Positions 63,468 through 64,000 of a stretch of 64,000 bases of DNA are shown here, in pieces. The first letter of the stretch is position 1; the number at the start of each line of letters is the position of its first letter. The notes under the pieces were generated by a model that did not search any database, was not told where the DNA came from, and saw only the letters and a program-made list of their open reading frames with translations. Source of the DNA: Rhodobacteraceae bacterium HTCC2150 (lineage in GTDB: Bacteria > Pseudomonadota > Alphaproteobacteria > Rhodobacterales > Rhodobacteraceae); the NCBI GenBank assembly GCA_000169395.1, contig AAXZ01000005.1, positions 88,517-152,516 of the forward strand. The letters are read 5' to 3'. A program made the translations under genes and the position numbers.

Positions 63468-64000
63468 CAGGGTTTTGCCTTTGATTTCAACTCAATCGGG
63501 GCAAAGGCCCCGTTTTGACGAATTTCGATGTGACCATGTTTGGCCAATTCTAATGAGGCCGCAAAGTTTGACGCCATGGCCGATCGACGCTTTTGCGGAT
63601 CAACCTGCCAGCCTTCGGGCAAATAACTTACCAAGTCTGTCCAGTCTACTGCATGACCGATCAAACCCCGCAGTCGGCCCAATGCCTCTTCCATGGTGAA
63701 AACTTTTTCTCGATCCATAACGAAGGGGCGAAATTCGTCCTTGGTGCGAATGCGCGCATACCCTTGCATAAGATCAAGCAGGCTGGCCGTGTATTTCACG
63801 TGGCGCACACGCCGTACTTCTTCGGGAATGCCGCGCGAAAAGAAATCACGCCCTAACACATCACGCGCCATCAATTTGGCGGCCGCGTCGCGCATGGCCG
63901 CCAAGCGTTCCAATTGAAACGCCAAATGCGCGGCGAGTTCTTCGCCAGAGGGGCCTTCATCCGCGGGGTCAGGCGGCAACAACAAACGGCTTTCAAAAAT
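63467..64000 (-). CDS. scpA: Segregation and condensation protein A (partial, 5' end outside window)
   Basis: The frame is open to the window edge at 64000; the C-terminal about 177 residues are seen. The edge reads SRLLLPPDPAD, the part of ScpA that follows its conserved AAxLxxLKSRLLLP motif, then EELAAHLAFQLERLAAMRDAA and a C-terminal winged helix (TDLVSYLPEGWQ, RRSAMASNFAASLELAKHGHIEIRQ). ScpA is the kleisin that links SMC heads. scpB overlaps its stop by one base. Confidence 0.93.
   Translation of the reverse strand: MFESRLLLPPDPADEGPSGEELAAHLAFQLERLAAMRDAAAKLMARDVLGRDFFSRGIPEEVRRVRHVKYTASLLDLMQGYARIRTKDEFRPFVMDREKVFTMEEALGRLRGLIGHAVDWTDLVSYLPEGWQVDPQKRRSAMASNFAASLELAKHGHIEIRQNGAFAPIELKSKAKP

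Overview
The window looks like chromosomal DNA of a marine alphaproteobacterium of the Rhodobacterales (Roseobacter group) with a moderate, roughly 50 percent GC content. This rests on gene content and order: bamE / yceD-rpmF-plsX-fabH-ihfA-merR, scpA-scpB, zwf-pgl-pgi, maeB divergent from sucCD, a long pyruvate carboxylase, and a methyl-THF/corrinoid gene group with an MttB-family methyltransferase. No phage, insertion sequence, CRISPR array or rRNA operon was seen. Almost all of the window is ordinary housekeeping and central-metabolism DNA; the one stretch with an accessory look is the AT-rich part around 14.1-15.5 kb.

Layout. 0-3 kb: a cut-off alkylsulfatase-like metallo-hydrolase overlapping an SDR dehydrogenase, and a ferric-reductase-like membrane flavoprotein. 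3.2-12.7 kb: an unknown 331-residue protein, pyruvate carboxylase, NADP malic enzyme and succinyl-CoA synthetase, that is, anaplerosis and the TCA cycle. 12.7-15.5 kb: an arsR-arsP-like metal(loid) unit and an odd membrane/Sel1 gene pair. 15.5-21 kb: a two-subunit NAD-dependent formate dehydrogenase with its LysR regulator. 21-24.4 kb: a small membrane protein, ppx-rlmE, and a hemolysin III gene broken by one in-frame TGA. 24.6-31.3 kb: a C1-transfer group (small 'virulence factor' family protein, methylene-THF reductase, methyl-THF:corrinoid methyltransferase, corrinoid-reactivating ASKHA ferredoxin), a VTT-like membrane protein and a DUF2235 hydrolase. 31.3-35.1 kb: zwf-pgl-pgi. 35.3-42 kb: radical SAM protein, arginase-family ureohydrolase, HNH nuclease, cupin, esterase, DNA glycosylase, cobK, MFS transporter. 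42-45.8 kb: cysS-cimA-phytoene-synthase-like, coupled by 4-base overlaps. 46-52 kb: aminotransferase, PEP-mutase-like enzyme, PLP decarboxylase, TPM protein and an MttB-family methyltransferase. 52-54.7 kb: ABC-F ATPase and an OlsB-like acyltransferase. 54.8-59.8 kb: bamE and the conserved yceD-rpmF-plsX-fabH-ihfA-merR run. 59.8-64 kb: tRNA-Pro(GGG), dCTP deaminase, Sel1 protein, scpB and a partial scpA.

How parts work together (inference): an MttB-type methyltransferase (50.5 kb), a methyl-THF:corrinoid methyltransferase and corrinoid activator (26-30 kb), methylene-THF reductase and formate dehydrogenase (16-20 kb) could together carry methyl groups from a methylated amine through folate to formate and CO2. 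The corrinoid protein itself is not in this window. Two LacI-type palindromes, one before zwf-pgl-pgi and a near-copy between maeB and sucC, suggest one regulator over sugar catabolism and the TCA/malic enzyme node.

The most notable points are: Arg/Gly-rich tails shared by three C1-transfer proteins; the LacI-type box pair and a second repeated motif at maeB/sucC; a predicted leaderless arsR transcript with its operator over the -10; an export/frameshift puzzle in a cysteine-rich Sel1 gene; a 14-bp hairpin that hides the ribosome-binding site of the VTT-like gene; and the single nonsense codon in hemolysin III.
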